Below are positions 1 through 10,764 of a stretch of DNA of 64,000 nt, one piece after another (position 1 is the first letter of the stretch; the number at the start of each line of letters is the position of its first letter). This DNA comes from Apium graveolens. Taxonomy: Eukaryota > Streptophyta > Magnoliopsida > Apiales > Apiaceae. A program made the position numbers and the translations under genes. The notes below the pieces were generated by a model, which searched no databases, had not been told where the DNA came from, and was given only the letters and a program-made list of their open reading frames with translations. The DNA lies in assembly GCF_009905375.1 (NCBI RefSeq), contig NC_133650.1, forward strand, positions 142,615,296 through 142,679,295. The letters are read 5' to 3'.

Positions 1-2336
1 GTGATGGAGAAAATAATGTTGAATCTAATATTAATGTCCAATTAGATCCTGATGAAGATCTTGATGAGATTATCTTTCCTGAAGAAATGACAGATAGAGA
101 GAAGTAGTTGAAGTTAGCTGAGGTGGATGCTAAAAATAGTAAAGAGTTTCTTGATGCATAATAGGATTCTAAATAGAAGGATTTTTCATATCCTATCTCT
201 GTTGCTAATGCTTATAGACATTTGGAGAAAGCAGAGAAGCAAATTGCAAATCCTGACATCCTTACTCATCTCAAAGCTTCTACATTATCGAGTAAATCTG
301 TTCAAAACACCCAGTCTAATGCCAACTCTCAGATTGACAAACTCAAGGAATCTTTCTTAGAATCAAACTTACCTCTGCACATGAGATGACCAAGCAATTG
401 AAGCATATCATTGCTAGACAAGACAAACTAGAAGCCAATAAAACTAAGTTGGAGGCAACTCAACAGAAAATATATGGGCAATTGGATGAGGTATAGCAGT
501 CTTTGGAGCTCATTGTTTCCCTCATGCTTGGTGATGATGCCAAAAAGGGGGAGAAAGTGTTGAAATTTAAATGAAAATAGCTCCAACTAAAAGATGTTGA
601 TGATATAGATGATGGTCCTGATGGAGGGAGTATAGAAGGCAGAAAGGAGATTCTTGTGAAGAAATGTGGAGAACTAGTTGGAACTAGTGGTACTTCTAAA
701 ACCACTAGTAGCCAAACTAGAAAAGATGGAGAGAGAGGAAGAAGTGGAAGACAACAAAAGCTAATTGTGACTACAAATCAAACTCTGACAGTCACAAATG
801 ATAATAAAGACCAAGGTATTCTGGAGATAAAAGCTGGAGCTGAAGCAAGTCAGTTCTTACAGACATTGAAGTTCAAGGGAAAGAAGACAACTATGTTCTA
901 CAAGATCCTAAAATACAAGCATTTGATTCTGAGGTGAGTAGGAGGATTTTTGAAAGGGAAAATCCAGGAGTTGATCTTGAAAAGCTAAGGCTTATGGAAG
1001 AGTTATTCAAATCTTTGAGACCAGTAACTGCTGATACTGTCTCACCATATGAAGATATTCCTGGACAGAGACCAACCAAAGGTGTAGTAATCAAGAAAAT
1101 CAGCCAAACTGGAGTTAAAAGACATTTCCTAAGGTCTCAATAAATATTAAATGTTAATAGGAGTTATTAAGGAAAGGAGAAGATTGGTGAGAAGTCCAAG
1201 TCCAAGCCTAAGTCAAAATCCCAGAAGAAATTAACATGTACTAAAACTCAAATACTGTTAGATCCGGTCTATTCAGTAAGCCAGGCTCATGATGATGCTA
1301 ATGAAGGGAAGATTTTTGAAGAATAAGCTAATCAGGTTCACAAAAGGAGAAAAATTATTCCTGGATCTGATTGGGCTAAGAAATTACAAATCATTCCAAC
1401 CCGTGATAATGCTCAAGTTGGAGAAACAACTGCTGAAATTTAACCAGTCACTACCACTTATACTACTCAAGTTGTTGATTCAAGAAATAAAAGATGATCT
1501 TTCAAATCCTGACATAAATTTTAACTCTAATTCAGAAGGCTCAGACTTTGATAAGCCAGAGTTAACTCTTGAAGAAAAGAAGAAGCTGTTATGGGGAAGC
1601 AAAACACATGCACCTAAAAGAGACTATTCTAAGAATATCAATAAAATTTATAGTGGTAACTCACAAGATAGAAGAGCTGGAAGAAGAGGTGGATTTGGAC
1701 TTCCAAATGTTGATACTTACACTAGAAATGTTTTGATTTTAAGAGAGCCTGGAAATCTGACAGGGATATGAGAGAATGCACAGCTTGAAGATTTATAGAA
1801 GATCCTGTATGTTCAAACAGTGCTTGATTTGTATGACACGAGTAAGCCTAAGGAAAAGATGGTATATTTTTCTGGAATCTAGAGAAAGGTTGAAGATTTC
1901 ACCAGAACAAATGAGTTATAAACCATGGCAAGAGTTGGAATATATTATCACATTACTTAAGGTAATCAACTCTACTTCTGTTAGATGGTCTGCTAATCTG
2001 AAGGACCTAGTATACAAGAAGCAGAGATAAATGACATATAAGTCAAAGTACACTCCAAAATATATTGATGAATCTGGAAATACTGTTGATATGTCTATTA
2101 GAGGAGCCAAGGTAATCGTTTCTATAGGTGTAAAAGTTCTCACTTTCAACCCTAATGGTAAGAAAGTTGGTTTCTTGGAACTAGATGACTTGTCACTTTG
2201 AAGATCTAATCTACATGACCTCAGAGCTGCTATCTATCAGAATGATGAATCTATAGAAAAGCTCAAGGATATCAAATAGAAAATGGAGATGTATTTGAAT
2301 GTTCTTGAAGAAAATTTACTCAAAAAAATTATCTAA
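1..2336 (+). pseudogene. Copia copy D: 3' portion of decayed accessory ORF
   Basis: Broken coding sequence, open only in short pieces, with many in-frame stops (many look like CAA/CAG or Trp codons turned to stops). It aligns by eye with the C-terminal half of the intact-frame accessory protein of copy B (minus strand, 23612-27364). Shared landmarks in order are the VSLMLGDDAKKGEKVLK block near 500-570, the KGVVIKK block near 1080, and the terminal helical block with LHDLRAAIYQ near 2210-2330. It is followed by the same polypurine tract and LTR as in B, so it is the element's last ORF. The 5' part lies outside the window. The protein family has no function I recognise; the C-terminus looks helical or coiled-coil. 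It is more diverged from B than the other copies are, so D is probably older or from another subfamily. Confidence 0.75.
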
Positions 2337-2480
2337 TGATGCTACTGGGTTTACTAGAGTTCAAGACTGAAGTTAAAGTCTGAAAGCACTGAATGTAGGT
2401 TAGTTTATTTGTTTATATTTCTGCATTTAGATAGTTTTAGCATCATCAATTGGGAACTTGTACATATTTACATAATGCAC

Positions 2481-2494
2481 AAGTTGGGGGAGAT
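2481..2494 (+). other. Polypurine tract of copia copy D
   Basis: AAGTTGGGGGAGAT directly precedes the LTR start TGTTAG. The same tract sits at the 3' LTR of copy B (minus strand, 19214-19227). This is the expected plus-strand DNA primer site of an LTR retrotransposon and fixes the orientation of D. Confidence 0.8.
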
Positions 2495-2910
2495 TGTTAG
2501 AAGAAATTGATGATATCAGTATTTAAACTATCAGAGTTTATTGATCAGAATTTGATATCAATATATAATAGAGATGACGTCATCAGCATTTACAATCAAT
2601 ATTTGCTGATTAGCTTTTGTCATCAGGATTTATTCATATCAGTATTTGTCGAGCTGGAAATCAGGAGATATCAAAGGAATAAATATTTGCAGAATAAATG
2701 TCGGTATAGGACTTTACTTATTGTAGTAATCAATAGATGGATATGTTATAGGTTTTTTTTATTATATTATAATAGGATTCCTTATTGATTGTATAACTGT
2801 GTTGTATATAAGCACCGATTAGGTTTACACTTTAGGTGTTACGAACATTGTCATATTATTCTTATAACCTAACAGCTCTCAAGGATATTTGTTCATCCTT
2901 TGAGAGAGTA
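2495..2910 (+). repeat. Copia copy D 3' LTR, truncated
   Basis: It begins TGTTAG after the polypurine tract and follows the copia LTRs at 44210 and 10162: dispersed ATCAG motifs, TATA-like TATATAAG at 2805-2812, and the R-region text AACAGCTCTC...GATATTTGTTCATC at 2868-2900. Homology stops near 2905-2910, and the usual U5 end (CCTAACA) is missing, so the LTR was cut by the DNA that follows. The exact break is uncertain by some tens of bases. Confidence 0.65.
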
Positions 2911-4009
2911 TTATATCGGGGAGAAATACTTGCCTCAATTGAGCAACTCTTTGATCTTTAACCATCTACTACATAAATCAATTCTGGTCTATCTGTATTT
3001 CAATCGATAGACTATCTGACCTTTACTCGCCAGTCACCATGATATGCTCATAGTGTCCACCTGATACTACTTTCTCATGTGAACATACTTTAATCTGATG
3101 CTCTTATTCTGTCTTTGAACGCCTTGAACTATGTGTACCTATCATAAAAAGTACTATTTTAATCAACCAACAATATATAATTGTCTAGTCTATACATCTA
3201 TCCTTATCGTCTACCCACCCGATGATAATAGATAAGGATCACATTTAATTATATAAATTTTAAGAGACACGGGGACACACAATTCACATAGCACGTAAAT
3301 ACATAAGGCACGTATCATATAATTCGTATAACACATGATTCAGTTCATAACCACATTCGACTCAGTATGTTTAAAATTGAAATTGAGTCAAAATAGGACT
3401 TTTCGATAAATACGAGACTTGGAAACATTTACGAAACAAGCGACCCTTCGAAACGAAAGAATTTTATGTCTCGAAAGTATTTTAATAGAAACGGAATATT
3501 TTTTTGAGTCTAGACGTGTTCGTTTCGTATTATAAGAATGAAAGGTGTAATTACTACAAATAAAATAAGAATAATTTAATTAATAATAATATCAATTGAA
3601 TATTCCAAACCTTTATATATTTTTAAAAGCTTAAAAAAAATTAGAATATTATTTGGCTTAATTATAAATAATTATATTTCATCTAACTATTTATAGATAA
3701 CATTAATTGATTAATTGAAATAATCAATTAATTAAATCCAAAAATAAATATTTAAAATAAATTATAAATAATTAAATAAAATTATGATTTTTGAAAATAA
3801 AAATAAAATTGGAATTATAATAATTCGGTTAATTATTTAAAATAATTAACCAAATTAAATTTTGAATTAAAAATTAATTTTAGAATTACAATAACAATTT
3901 TGAATTATTTTTGAAATAAAAAATGCACAAACGGTTTTCAGAAATAGATTTGGGGAAATGAAGATTAAAAGCGAGTTGGAATTCGGGTCGAGATAATGGG
4001 TTAACGGGT

Positions 4010-4720
4010 CACCAAGAACACGAAGAACATCATATGATAATCAAACATTCATTTATACATGTTATTGAAATCAGAATTCAACATATAATATATGAAATCG
4101 ATCAGGAAAACGTTAACTATATCGTGGTATCATGAAAATACACGAATTATGAAGGTTTGGATTTTTTTTTCGAAAATTAAAAAATTCATTCGAAATAAAT
4201 AAAAAATCCGAATTTTTGATTTTGTTTATGCACCAATTCTAATGATGGGTTTGGAAAGGTGGTGATTAGAGCTTCGATTTGATTTAAAGGGTGTTTCAAA
4301 CGGAGCCCGGTAATGCCTCCAAATTCCAATCTGATTTTGAAGAACACGAATAATGCAAACAACATTCAAGAACTCAATTCGAAAATCAAACAGCTTTTTG
4401 AGCATGTTATTGAACTCCAAATTCGACATATGATATATGAAATTGATCTGAAAAAAATAATCTACAACATGAAAGCATCGAATCACTAAAATAACTTCAA
4501 TTACGAAAATTCATATTTTAACCATAATTAAATTCGAATTTTGAAAATTTATAATAATTAACGGATGATACCTGCACTTGATTTGATTGTACAGGGATGA
4601 GGTAATGGCCTATAGCTTCGATTCGACTATTTGTATGTCTCAATCGGATTCTAGTAACATATTCAAATCTTCGTTTGATTATGAAGAACACGAAGAACAC
4701 CGATCATTTTTCTAGATAAT
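4010..4720. repeat. Diverged tandem repeats of about 330 bp
   Basis: The text GAAGAACACGAA recurs near 4021 (first copy, within AAGAACACGAAGAACATC), 4338 and 4683. The first two are followed by related text containing CATGTTATTGAA and ATATATGAAATCGATC or ATATATGAAATTGATC. Spacing is roughly 320-345 bp. The copies are imperfect and AT-rich, and lie inside the LTR-like segment. Confidence 0.5.
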
Positions 4721-4782
4721 TACACAATTTAACTGTATATAATGTTTTACTGTACTAGACAAGCTACAAAAAAGGCTATTTA

Positions 4783-5012
4783 GCCCGCAAGGGTTGGCTC
4801 AGTTGGTTAAAGAGGGGATAACAATCCTCTTGGTCACAGGTTCGAATCCCACGGGAGGAGAATTTATGATTATGTCTCCTGAGTCAGAGCATGTCGCTTA
4901 AATGCGGTTTACCTTGGTTCACGTGGTTTGCAGGCTATTGCGTGAGAACGTGGGGTTTACCCAATGCGCACCCGAAGGGTAGCGACTGCGGGTTCCCTAT
5001 GATAAAAAAAAT
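4783..5012 (+). mobile_element. tRNA-derived SINE with A-rich tail
   Basis: A tRNA-like head carries an RNA polymerase III box A (TGGCTCAGTTGG, 4795-4806) and box B (GGTTCGAATCC, 4839-4849). It is followed by about 150 bp of unrelated body ending GCGGGTTCCCTATGAT and a run of A. The 7-bp direct repeat CTATTTA flanks it at 4776-4782 and 5013-5019, consistent with a target-site duplication. The head resembles a tRNA gene, but the body and tail identify a SINE. It would be mobilised by an autonomous LINE, which is not in the window. Confidence 0.75.
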
Positions 5013-5720
5013 CTATTTATATTTACAAGAAATTAAGACCCCGTTGGATCATACCGGTTAGAAAATCCAATACTTAATAGCTAAGTATTAGTAAAACTGA
5101 TCAGACCCCGTTTTCGAGATTAACATTAAAACCTGACAATTTAATAAAGATTTGGGGTTCCGAGCTTTTATTTACTCGTAATATGAGAAAATATAATAGT
5201 TAAATCAAAATAGCTCGTATATCGAACATATCTAGCTTGCAAGTGTACGGGGATGATTAAATAATATTTATATAATCATTAAATCACACCGGATTTTATA
5301 CAGACAAATCCTTACTCCGGAACGAAAAAGTTAAAACATGAAAAATGCTCGGAATATCCAAATTAGGGTAAAACACATTTTCTTATAACTTTTGGGTATA
5401 AGAAATGCTTTAACAGTCATGGTTGGCAGATTTTCAAATAATCAAAGTAATTACCAATTAGTTAAAAAATTGTCAAATAAATCCGTAAAATATTTATAGA
5501 ATCATATAACAACATATAAATTACTAGAAAAATATCTAAGAATCTACACCTCATTCTAAGAATGTAAATACTAAAATCTCACAAATTCTAACACATATGA
5601 ACCACAAACACATGAAACCAATTAACTCATGATTCCCAAAATTCTCTTAATAATCACATAACATTCATATAATATCCATTTATCACTTAAATAATTACAC
5701 GGAAAATCCCGGATATTACA

Positions 5721-6875
5721 TAGGTGTATTCTCCCAACAGAATGTAATCTATTGAAATTCGCGTATCAGCCAGGGCATCTGAATGAGAGTCACTACACCT
5801 TGATCTAAATATTTCATATGTACACACAAGAAAGTTATTACCATAGAATTGTTGTTACACCATATTAAGGTCACTAACAATAGTTGGATTTTAATCCTTA
5901 GATCTTGGCCTTGAAAGCCCTACACTTGAATCTTTGGATTGGATTAAGATTCTGGACCTCTAATTTACTTCTAGGATCATGATCTCTGATAAAGGTAAGA
6001 TTCTTGGATCATTCCACTGTTCATTATCTCTGATTTTGAATTTGGGTTCACATTTCTGGATCATTATCTCTGATAAGTATTCATAGACTTTAGAAGAAAT
6101 CTTTGATCATATCATTGATCATTTATTATCTTCCCAGAATTTAAATTTGGAAATGATTTTGACTATAGTTAAAATTGCAACTTGTAAATGAGGACTCAGA
6201 TATTATCTGACGAGTTTATGAGGTATACTTCATCATGGAATTTGAGGAATATCATATTTTCTTCCACTTAAAAGAATTCTAATTTCCCCTCTCAGAAGGA
6301 ACATTTCTGAATCTCTCGACTGAGAGTGTCTATCCTTGAAGGTGGAAGGGAACTTTTCTATGAAAAGGATTTTCTTGCACACACTTGGATGTTTGGAGTT
6401 TTGGGTGAATGGCACACTGTGAGACTGAGTGACAAACACTTGAGTATAGAGTGGAGTGAAACACATTATGAGATTACCAAACAAGAATCACACATTTGCA
6501 TTATGAGGGGAGGGGGGAGATTATAGAAGATTATATAGAGATTATACAGAAAAATAGTCTTTCTTATATTAAGAAGAAAAGTTTTCACCTTTATTTGATA
6601 AAAGAGGGGCCTTATACCATACATCCTGCTAAGGGGAGGTTATTCATCTTGAGGGGGGAGATTATTGGTTTTGAGTTCCAACATGTTTTTTATCTACTAT
6701 ATGGGAAGATTTTAAGATTACAGACAAATTTGGAAGATACTAATATGTATCTATCTGCAACATTACATTAGGGAGAGAAGAACCAGTTCTCTACCGAAGC
6801 TGAAGGTTTATAGAAGATAAAATAGGTATAAGATCGTATTATTGTTATATACTAATAATCAATATATGAGTAATT
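5721..6875. other. Non-coding region with polypurine-rich tracts
   Basis: No credible gene is seen. ORFs here (longest about 90 codons) overlap on both strands and match nothing recognised. The phrase GGATCATTATCTCTGAT recurs in variants between 5960 and 6080. G-rich purine tracts of the form GGGGGGAGATTAT occur near 6508-6525 and 6653-6663. These look like retroelement 3'-end remnants but cannot be assigned. Confidence 0.4.
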
Positions 6876-7829
6876 TGTAGAAGAGGGGGGTTGAATAAAA
6901 ATTATGCTTTTCAACTTTTTTAACTTGAAAAAATTCTAAGTAAGAATAAGAACACAAGACATCAAAATTTCAAGTGGTCTGTTTTTGACTTGCCACCTGA
7001 GTTATATATTGAAGAAATAATCTATGTAAATTACAAGAATTTCATAACTGCATTTTACAGTGTTTTTCTAAGAGATAGTGCTCTCGATTAAGCTCTGTTA
7101 AAAACCCTTGTTCTTATTTCTTAGATATTACACTGCTACTACTTGGTTTATATATCACCAAGTTACAAATTTTGCTAAATAATACATATCACAGTCTTCG
7201 AGGTTAGGTAATGTAAGATTGATTATTCATTCTCTTTCCCATGAGCCATGACAAATTAGGTTAGATTTTATCTTGATATGTTGCTTCGAATATCCCTCCA
7301 ATTTGTCATGCATGGAAATGAAATATTTCTTCTTCTTCACTATCCAAGATCACATGCTCGTTTTGTCTTGGCTCCCATTTTTTAAACTGAGATCTTCTAC
7401 CAACCCATATACTCTGTCATATTTGGTATATGTGCTCTATTAGGTCACTGTCAATTGCTATTTGCTACACTAGCCATTGACAGTGTACATTCCTTAGCCA
7501 TTGATGAGCTGATTCTATAACCATTGAAAGTATTCTTCTTTAGCCATTAATTGTCTCACTTCATTTAAACAGAATTACATGGCATCGAATATTTACAATT
7601 CACCACCTTATTCTATTTATTCATTGAGTTGGAGATGACTATGGAAAGAATAGTTATAATTTTGACTATCATATGAGATCTATGAAAAATGTTATGCATT
7701 CTTATTACAGATAAGTTACTCCACTAATGGCTATTGAACTACAGCTTAGCCATTGGTAGCTACGCCTACTTAATAAAATATTGTGCCATATGTTTTATTC
7801 ATCATCAAATATGCACATGATTCCTAACA
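6876..7829 (-). repeat. LTR of an unassigned copia-like element
   Basis: On the minus strand it starts TGTTAGGAATC at 7829 and ends CCTCTTCTACA at 6876, so it has TG...CA termini. It holds a TATA-like box (GATATATAAACC, near 7145-7156). Upstream on the minus strand, 7830-7842 (AATTGGAAGATAT) could serve as a purine-rich tract, suggesting a 3' LTR. No matching second LTR is in the window; the LTR-like DNA at 9470-10152 is different. Confidence 0.55.
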
Positions 7830-8017
7830 ATATCTTCCAATTTATTACTGATAGAATAAAAGTCATAAATTACCTTCTTGATGATAACAAAACATACAAT
7901 GAGTAAAATTACTTTGAAGAGAGCACAAATAAATTTATTAAGCTACTGGATCTTTTGAGGAACAGAAAATATAATTAAAATGACCGAATATTACTTTGCT
8001 CATTTGGTCTGAGCTGA

Positions 8018-9425
8018 TCATTTTGCTTTTTTCTGCCTTAGTTGGTTGTAACCATATTGCCTTTGAAAAAGTCTGTGGAATAGGAATTCTTCTTCATTCT
8101 TGGTATTCAGCATTCCCATGAGGTATTGTAGATAATCATTGCTGGTAATTTTCAGCTGATCCTTTAGGCTTAAAAATCTTCTGCAGCCATCCAGATCTCT
8201 AAGTTCCATCAAGTGATCATGTTTATGATGAATCCTCTTGCCAATGAAAGGAATAGACAGTATTCTATCTAGTGCATCTTTGTCACTCCAGTTGTTCCTT
8301 ATTTGAATAATTCTTTTCAGAACTATCTTCCTGGCAGTGGGAGTGAATCCACCAGTTCTTTTCATGTGAGGAAATATCCATATCAAGGTCTTGTACCTTT
8401 CATTAAGAACTTTTTCAAGAGGCCATATCCTACTGAAACCTCCTCTGTAATCAAATACAAGCCTTTTAGGTATTCTGGGAGTAGCATCCTATCCTTTGAC
8501 TTTTTAGATTTCATCAAGATGCAGATTGATGTATGATTTTTCCTCAATGTCTGCAATGCAGATGAAAGGTTCTTTGTCTTCAGGTTTATTCACTTGGCTT
8601 GCAACTGGTGGCTTGAATGCATTTCTCTTTAACTTCTTCTTCTCTTGAGCTTCCTTCTCCATAAGAAATATGGGCAACTTGATATTTTCCATCTTAATGA
8701 GTTCTTCCTTTGGCACTAATGGTTTACCATGAATATTGAATTCAGGTTTCACTACTACATGTTCCTGAAGTTGAACTGTAGGATGTTGAGGGGTAGTAGT
8801 GGTGACCACTGGTTCAATAGGTTACTATCTTCTTTTAGCTCTGGATTTTGATATTCCACTTTCCTTCGATGTCACTTTTCTGGGCTTTTCGACTCCTTCT
8901 GTTTTAGCCATAACCTCAATTTCTTCATCCGGTTCTTCCTCTAGCTCCCTGACTAGCTTCAACTGGTGTACTGTGAACACATTCTCTATTTCACATTCCT
9001 TTCCACCTTCAGCCATTTCAAGAGCCATTCATGCAAATTCTTCATTTTTGGCTTCTCTTTAACCCTCATGACCAGGAAAAATATGAACATCGATTCTCAC
9101 CCTTTGTATATGCATGCTCGTATTTGCTTAAGATTAGAATTTAAAGAAGTTTTGAAGTTCCTAATCTGTTCATATATAATCTTTTTATCATCAGGATTGG
9201 GCCTAGCAAAATGCACATTTCCTGAAGGTTTCTTTCCTTTAATATCATTTTTCCTAGAAGAAGATCTAGCTTCAGATAAATTAAATTCCAAGAAGAATTC
9301 ATTTTTAGATGAAGGATATCCTTTTTGAATTAGTTTGTTTATTGATATGTCAAGAATGATGATTTTTATAATGCTGGTTGAGGTTGGGATATCTGTTGGC
9401 TTTTGCTTGGGGGCTTGGAAGACAT
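8018..9425 (-). pseudogene. Broken ORF of unknown family between LTR-like segments
   Basis: The minus-strand reading starts with an ATG at 9425 (MSSKPPSKSQQ...) and is open in four main blocks (9291-9097, 9028-8825, 8809-8504, 8386-8018) separated by stops and frame changes. The visible blocks are basic and Lys/Glu-rich; no zinc knuckle, protease, RT or integrase motif is seen. A 187-bp piece of the same sequence recurs at 44023-44209, joined to copia accessory DNA, so this is a repeated, transposon-borne gene rather than a host gene. A TATA-like box about 270 bp upstream lies in an LTR-like segment. I do not recognise the family. Confidence 0.5.
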
Positions 9426-9469
9426 ATTCCAGTCTTCCTGATATATATTTTCTATGTAGATCAGATCTA

Positions 9470-10152
9470 TTACGGAAAAAATAACTTTAGATTGCTTCTA
9501 TAAAGAATTTAATCACCAAGCAACAAAACTAAAGGATTGATTTGTTTAGGTTGCTTAAAGAATTGAATCACCCACAAACTAAACAAAATCTGCATAAGAA
9601 AGTATAAAGGAATTAACCACCAATTTTCAAAGGTTTGCAAGTATAAACTCATGATTTTAATCTCATCAAATTCTCTGTCTCAAAAGATTACAATATAAGG
9701 GTATATATAGGCTAGGAAAATAACCTAAGCTTATTAGGAATCCCAATCAGATTCAAAATCAGTTACCTAGCTAATATTTGAGTCCAACTTGAAAACCCAT
9801 AAAAATCCTAATCCATATAGAAAATTACATAATAACCTTCTCTGAATAGAAAATTACATAAAAACCAAATTCAACTAGAAAATGGAATCCTAGGTGCTTG
9901 AAACAAGAAAACCCCTTTCAAGTGAAAGGTAAAAACTTATAAGCCAAAATCTACTTAATATATAATAATCAGCCCAATCCAATAGATCGGCCCATATTGG
10001 TAATGAAAATTACTATTGGTCTTGTAATGTTGTCCAACCGGTTCTCACAAATATTAAAGAATGTAGATCAGTCCAAAGCCATATTTGTCTTTATGAGAAC
10101 AAGTACATCAGCACATGATGCTCATGCATCATTCTCCGCTTCTTTGAAAACA
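9470..10152 (-). repeat. LTR-like promoter segment upstream of the 9425 ORF
   Basis: On the minus strand it could begin TGTTTTC at 10152. It contains a TATA-like CTATATATACCC near 9697-9708, then an AT-rich leader that reaches the ATG at 9425. The layout resembles a copia U3-R-U5, but no clear 3' terminus or primer-binding site can be read. It could also be an ordinary promoter captured by an element. Confidence 0.35.
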
Positions 10153-10161
10153 ATTATCCTC

Positions 10162-10711
10162 TGTAGATATATTTGAGATGTCATGTCTAATATGTTTCAT
10201 GTTTAGTTTTCAGATCTTAACAAACAGGAAATATCAGGACTTACTGGAATCAGTACTTACTGGAAGTCAGAAGATAGATATCAGAACTTAAGTGCGGGAG
10301 GACTTATAGTTAAGGAAGGAAGCTGATTTACAGGATAGAAGATCGACACTAAAACAAAAGAAGATATGCATGGAAAGAGTTAGAAGATAAGAAAACTTGT
10401 ATAAGATATCTGATTGATATATTTTAGGAGACATAATTATATTCCATATCAATTAGAAGTTATCTTGTAACTGTGTACTATATAAACACAGACATAGGTT
10501 TACACTATATGTGTTATCATTATCGAGAAGATCATACACTGTAACCTAGCAGCTCTTAGTGATATTTGTTCATCACTGAGAAACAACAGTTCCATTGTAA
10601 CAGATTTTATTATATTGAATATATCTGTTTACTGTTACTTGTGTTCGAAATCGATTTGATTGTAATAAACAATGTATTCAACCCCCTTTGACAGTATTGT
10701 GTGACGTAACA
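10162..10711 (+). repeat. 5' LTR of copia copy C
   Basis: It starts TGTAGATATATTTG (family start TGTTAGATATATTTG with one T lost) and ends TAACA just before the primer-binding site. TATA box TATATAAA is at 10479-10486. It is close in sequence to the LTR of copy A (42379-42973). Confidence 0.85.
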
Positions 10712-10713
10712 AT

Positions 10714-10725
10714 TGGTATCCGAGC
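10714..10725 (+). other. Primer-binding site of copy C (initiator tRNA-Met type)
   Basis: TGGTATCCGAGC lies 2 nt after the LTR. It differs by one base from TGGTATCAGAGC, the complement of the plant initiator tRNA-Met 3' end that is used by copies B and E. Confidence 0.8.
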
Positions 10726-10764
10726 TTATCTGTTAACACACATACAGTAAAGATCCAAACAATC

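Larger units (their letters stand above)
2911..5720 (-). repeat. LTR-like segment, probably minus-strand gypsy-type LTR
   Basis: No coding sequence is supported. The right edge ends ...GGATATTACA at 5720, which read on the minus strand is TGTAATATCCGGG, a typical gypsy LTR start. The left edge is not resolved, and no target-site duplication or primer-binding site is seen. The segment is AT-rich, contains internal repeats (4010-4720) and is interrupted by a SINE. It could instead be part of another repeat class. Confidence 0.35.

Noticed and set aside
4783..4860. A functional tRNA gene
   Set aside because: Boxes A and B are present, but the sequence continues into a SINE body with an A-rich tail and flanking direct repeats, and no proper acceptor stem closes the fold.
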